From positions 83,174-147,173 of the forward strand of contig JAJRSO010000020.1 of NCBI GenBank assembly GCA_024278755.1: DNA of 64,000 nucleotides, written 5' to 3'. Numbering within the stretch: position 1 is the first letter of the stretch; each line of letters begins with the position of its first letter. The notes under the pieces are model-generated. The model was not told where the DNA came from and did not search any database. It was given only the letters and a program-made list of their open reading frames with translations. Source of the stretch: Calditrichota bacterium (GTDB lineage: Bacteria; Calditrichota; Calditrichia; Calditrichales; Calditrichaceae). A program made the translations under genes and the position numbers. Positions 62,332 to 64,000 of the stretch are shown in pieces.

Positions 62332-62541
62332 GTTTCAGCCTCCAATGCTGGTAAGTAATGGGCCACGGATATACGTGAAAATAACACGGATTTAAGTGGT
62401 AACCGGTGTTGTCGGTAATAATCGCCCGAGTAATTGTTGACGATGGGGTTACTTATGCTTTTAATGTTTTCGGGCGGAGGAAGAGATACTTTAATGAAAA
62501 GATGGATTGATAGAAAGCAAAGGGGCGTTGGGTGGTTTATA

Positions 62542-62566
62542 TTTACGAATCCTGAGAGGTTTCGCA
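62542..62566. repeat. Short direct repeat, right copy beside trpB
   Basis: TTTACGAATCCTGAGAGG followed by TTTCGCA, matching the copy at 61053 with three changes. It lies between the start of trpB and the end of the integrase gene. Confidence 0.55.
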
Positions 62567-62575
62567 TGTGCGGCG

Positions 62576-63541
62576 TCAGGCCATAAGATCGAGGGGGCTG
62601 CGGACGGCCATGCCGCCTTTGTTTAGGACGTGTGTATAGATCATTGTTGTGGAAACATCTTTATGGCCGAGTAAATCCTGTACGGTTCGGATATCGTATC
62701 CGTTTTGCAGAAGATGGGTGGCAAAACTATGGCGCAGGGTGTGGCAGGTGGCAGGTTTCAGAATTAGCGATTGCCGGGCAGCCCGTTTAATTTCGCGCTG
62801 CAAAAGCGCTTCGGAAATATGATGCCGCTGTACGGTTCCGCTACGAGGATCGACGGATACTTTTGAGGCAGGGAAAACATATTGCCAGCCGAGTTCTTTT
62901 GCGGCGTTGGGATATTTTTTTTCCAAAGCATAAGGCAAATAAACGGAACCATAGCCATCGTTTAGATCCTGTTGATGCTGAATGGCGGTTTTTTGAATCT
63001 GTAGCAACAAGCTTTTGCGCGCGATTTGTGGCAGCATCGTAACGCGGTCTTTTGCTCCTTTTCCATGACGCACTACTATTTGGTTCATATCGAAATCAAC
63101 ATCTTTTATACGAAGACGGACACATTCCATCAGACGCAAACCCGCGCCATAAAGGAGCTGCGCCATCAGCAAATAAACGCCGTCAAGCCGCGCTAACAAT
63201 TTGGCTGTTTCTATGGTAGATAAGATAACGGGCATTTTTTTTGGTTTCTTAGCCCATGTAACTTCTTCTAATTCTCCAAATGGTTTATCGAGCACTTTGT
63301 TATATAAAAAATTTAGCGCATTAAGGGCCTGATTTTGCGTGGAGGCCGACACTTTGCGTTTGTTTGCCAAATAGTTTAAGAAATCTTCAATTTCCGCGGC
63401 TCCCATTTCGGACGGGTGGGTATAATTGAAATATTTAACAAATTGTTTTATCCAGGAGATATAGGCTTTTTCGGTGCGGATGCTGTAATGCAGGGTACGA
63501 ATATGTTCCCGGACTTTTTGGAGAAGTTTTCTTTCTGACAT
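62576..63541 (-). CDS. intI: Integron-type tyrosine recombinase (integrase)
   Basis: A 321-residue site-specific recombinase. ATG 63541 is chosen for its GGGAGA site and because the family opening ([18 protein letters not shown]) begins there. The SAM-like N-domain covers about 10-90 and the catalytic domain 105-310. The catalytic set is complete: Arg136 (GAGLRLMEC), His267 and Arg270 ([12 protein letters not shown]), His293 and Tyr302 ([14 protein letters not shown]). The stretch at about 190-245 ([34 protein letters not shown]) is the extra segment that separates integron integrases from other tyrosine recombinases. IntI genes normally point away from their cassette array, so cassettes are expected beyond the right edge. 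Confidence 0.93.
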   Translation of the reverse strand: MSERKLLQKVREHIRTLHYSIRTEKAYISWIKQFVKYFNYTHPSEMGAAEIEDFLNYLANKRKVSASTQNQALNALNFLYNKVLDKPFGELEEVTWAKKPKKMPVILSTIETAKLLARLDGVYLLMAQLLYGAGLRLMECVRLRIKDVDFDMNQIVVRHGKGAKDRVTMLPQIARKSLLLQIQKTAIQHQQDLNDGYGSVYLPYALEKKYPNAAKELGWQYVFPASKVSVDPRSGTVQRHHISEALLQREIKRAARQSLILKPATCHTLRHSFATHLLQNGYDIRTVQDLLGHKDVSTTMIYTHVLNKGGMAVRSPLDLMA

Positions 63542-63580
63542 GAAGCTAATCTCCCAGAAGGTGTACAAAAGAACAATTGA

Positions 63581-63609
63581 AATATATGGTGTACGTATGT
63601 ACTTGTCAA
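63581..63609 (-). promoter_or_regulatory. Sigma-70 promoter of the integrase with a possible LexA-like operator
   Basis: On the reverse strand TTGACA, 17 bases, then TATATT, about 40 bases upstream of the integrase ATG. The spacer holds TGTACGTATGTACT on the forward strand (63590-63603), close to the cyanobacterial-type LexA box AGTACWNWTGTACT. Integron integrases are LexA-controlled in several bacteria. Whether this site is a LexA box here is inference. Confidence 0.7.
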
Positions 63610-64000
63610 TAGGCAAATATAACTATTTTTCGTATTTTCCAATTTCATATTTCCGGTTAAGGTTGTTATGTTAATGGAATTAGGGTGTGTATTTAGATTT
63701 AAAAAAAATACATCGTTAACATTTTTTTTAATATTTTCGATATAAGTTTTTGAATAGAAAGAAAATGTAATTATATTTAAGCAGGCAAAGGTTTTACTTT
63801 GTCAGATAATATTATGTTATAATTTGGTTCAAATTTGTGAACCTGCCACTTTTGGTATTTTGGGAATTTTGGTTTACCAAATAAAAAATATTTATTCACC
63901 GTTCTTTGTATCGGGTAAAAATAGCTAAGCTGAGTTTTGCAAATTCCGGCATCCGGAAACGCTACACATTTGTAAGCGCTCCGCGCCGCAAATCTGTGGC
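63610..64000. other. AT-rich space before the window end, expected site of attI
   Basis: No gene was recognised. No GTTRRRY core or its reverse complement was found in 63542-64000, so attI was not located here. Short palindromes occur: GGTTCAAATTTGTGAACC near 63826 and TTCCGGCATCCGGAA near 63944. Their role is unknown. The base composition becomes less AT-rich in the last 60 bases, which may start another gene or cassette. Confidence 0.4.

Noticed and set aside
63542..64000. attI or attC recombination sites for the integrase
   Set aside because: I looked for GTTRRRY and RYYYAAC cores on both strands and found none. The palindromes near 63826 and 63944 lack these cores.
1..64000. CRISPR arrays, tRNA or rRNA genes
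   Set aside because: No regularly spaced repeats, tRNA cloverleaf with TTCGANTC-type arm, or rRNA sequence was noticed in the gaps between genes.

Overview
The window looks like chromosomal DNA from a Gram-negative, probably Calditrichota-like bacterium (Caldithrix and relatives). This is inference from gene content, not a placement. The basis: four secreted proteins end in type IX secretion-type sorting domains (motifs such as NYPNPFNP); outer-membrane barrels and many lipoproteins are present; DUF5683 and DUF4296 family proteins occur; and base composition is moderate. No rRNA, tRNA or CRISPR was seen.

Left part (1-9.9 kb): a partial Cache-domain sensor runs off the left edge. Divergent from it is a cluster of a lipoprotein, a sigma-54 activator with a GAF domain, a Ser/Thr kinase with PEGA repeats, a sorted kelch protein and a DUF5683 membrane protein. 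A textbook -24/-12 promoter sits just before the kelch gene. A large reverse-strand gene with seven DUF5666-like repeats follows, with a second, imperfect -24/-12 site upstream.

10.2-18.6 kb: a tight seven-gene operon encodes two NHL beta-propeller proteins, four multiheme c-type cytochromes (36 heme-binding motifs in total, counting three with unusual spacing) and a 653-residue outer-membrane barrel. This is most simply read as an extracellular electron-transfer conduit and is the most interesting system here.

18.8-39.2 kb: an MgtC-like protein; a secreted glutamine-amidotransferase-like protein; then genes that fit amino-sugar use (sulfatase, GH3 hexosaminidase, Na+/solute symporter, GH20 hexosaminidase, ROK kinase), interrupted by a sorted protein of unknown role and a ten-PAS hybrid histidine kinase. 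An ABC-F ATPase closes this part.

39.4-59.7 kb: mostly housekeeping and metabolic genes: an rRNA methyltransferase-like protein, an acyl-CoA dehydrogenase, small membrane proteins, an aldehyde dehydrogenase, a frameshifted AI-2E-type permease, a second hybrid kinase, formiminotransferase-cyclodeaminase, a triple-VanZ protein, a metalloprotease/propeller/barrel fusion and an MlaE/MlaF pair.

Right end (60-64 kb): an EamA exporter, a lone trpB with an apparent frameshift near its end, and an integron-type tyrosine recombinase on the reverse strand with a near-consensus promoter. Any cassette array would be expected beyond the right edge. Intergenic spaces carry at least three dispersed repeat families, two with terminal inverted repeats like miniature transposable elements, often lying next to each other.
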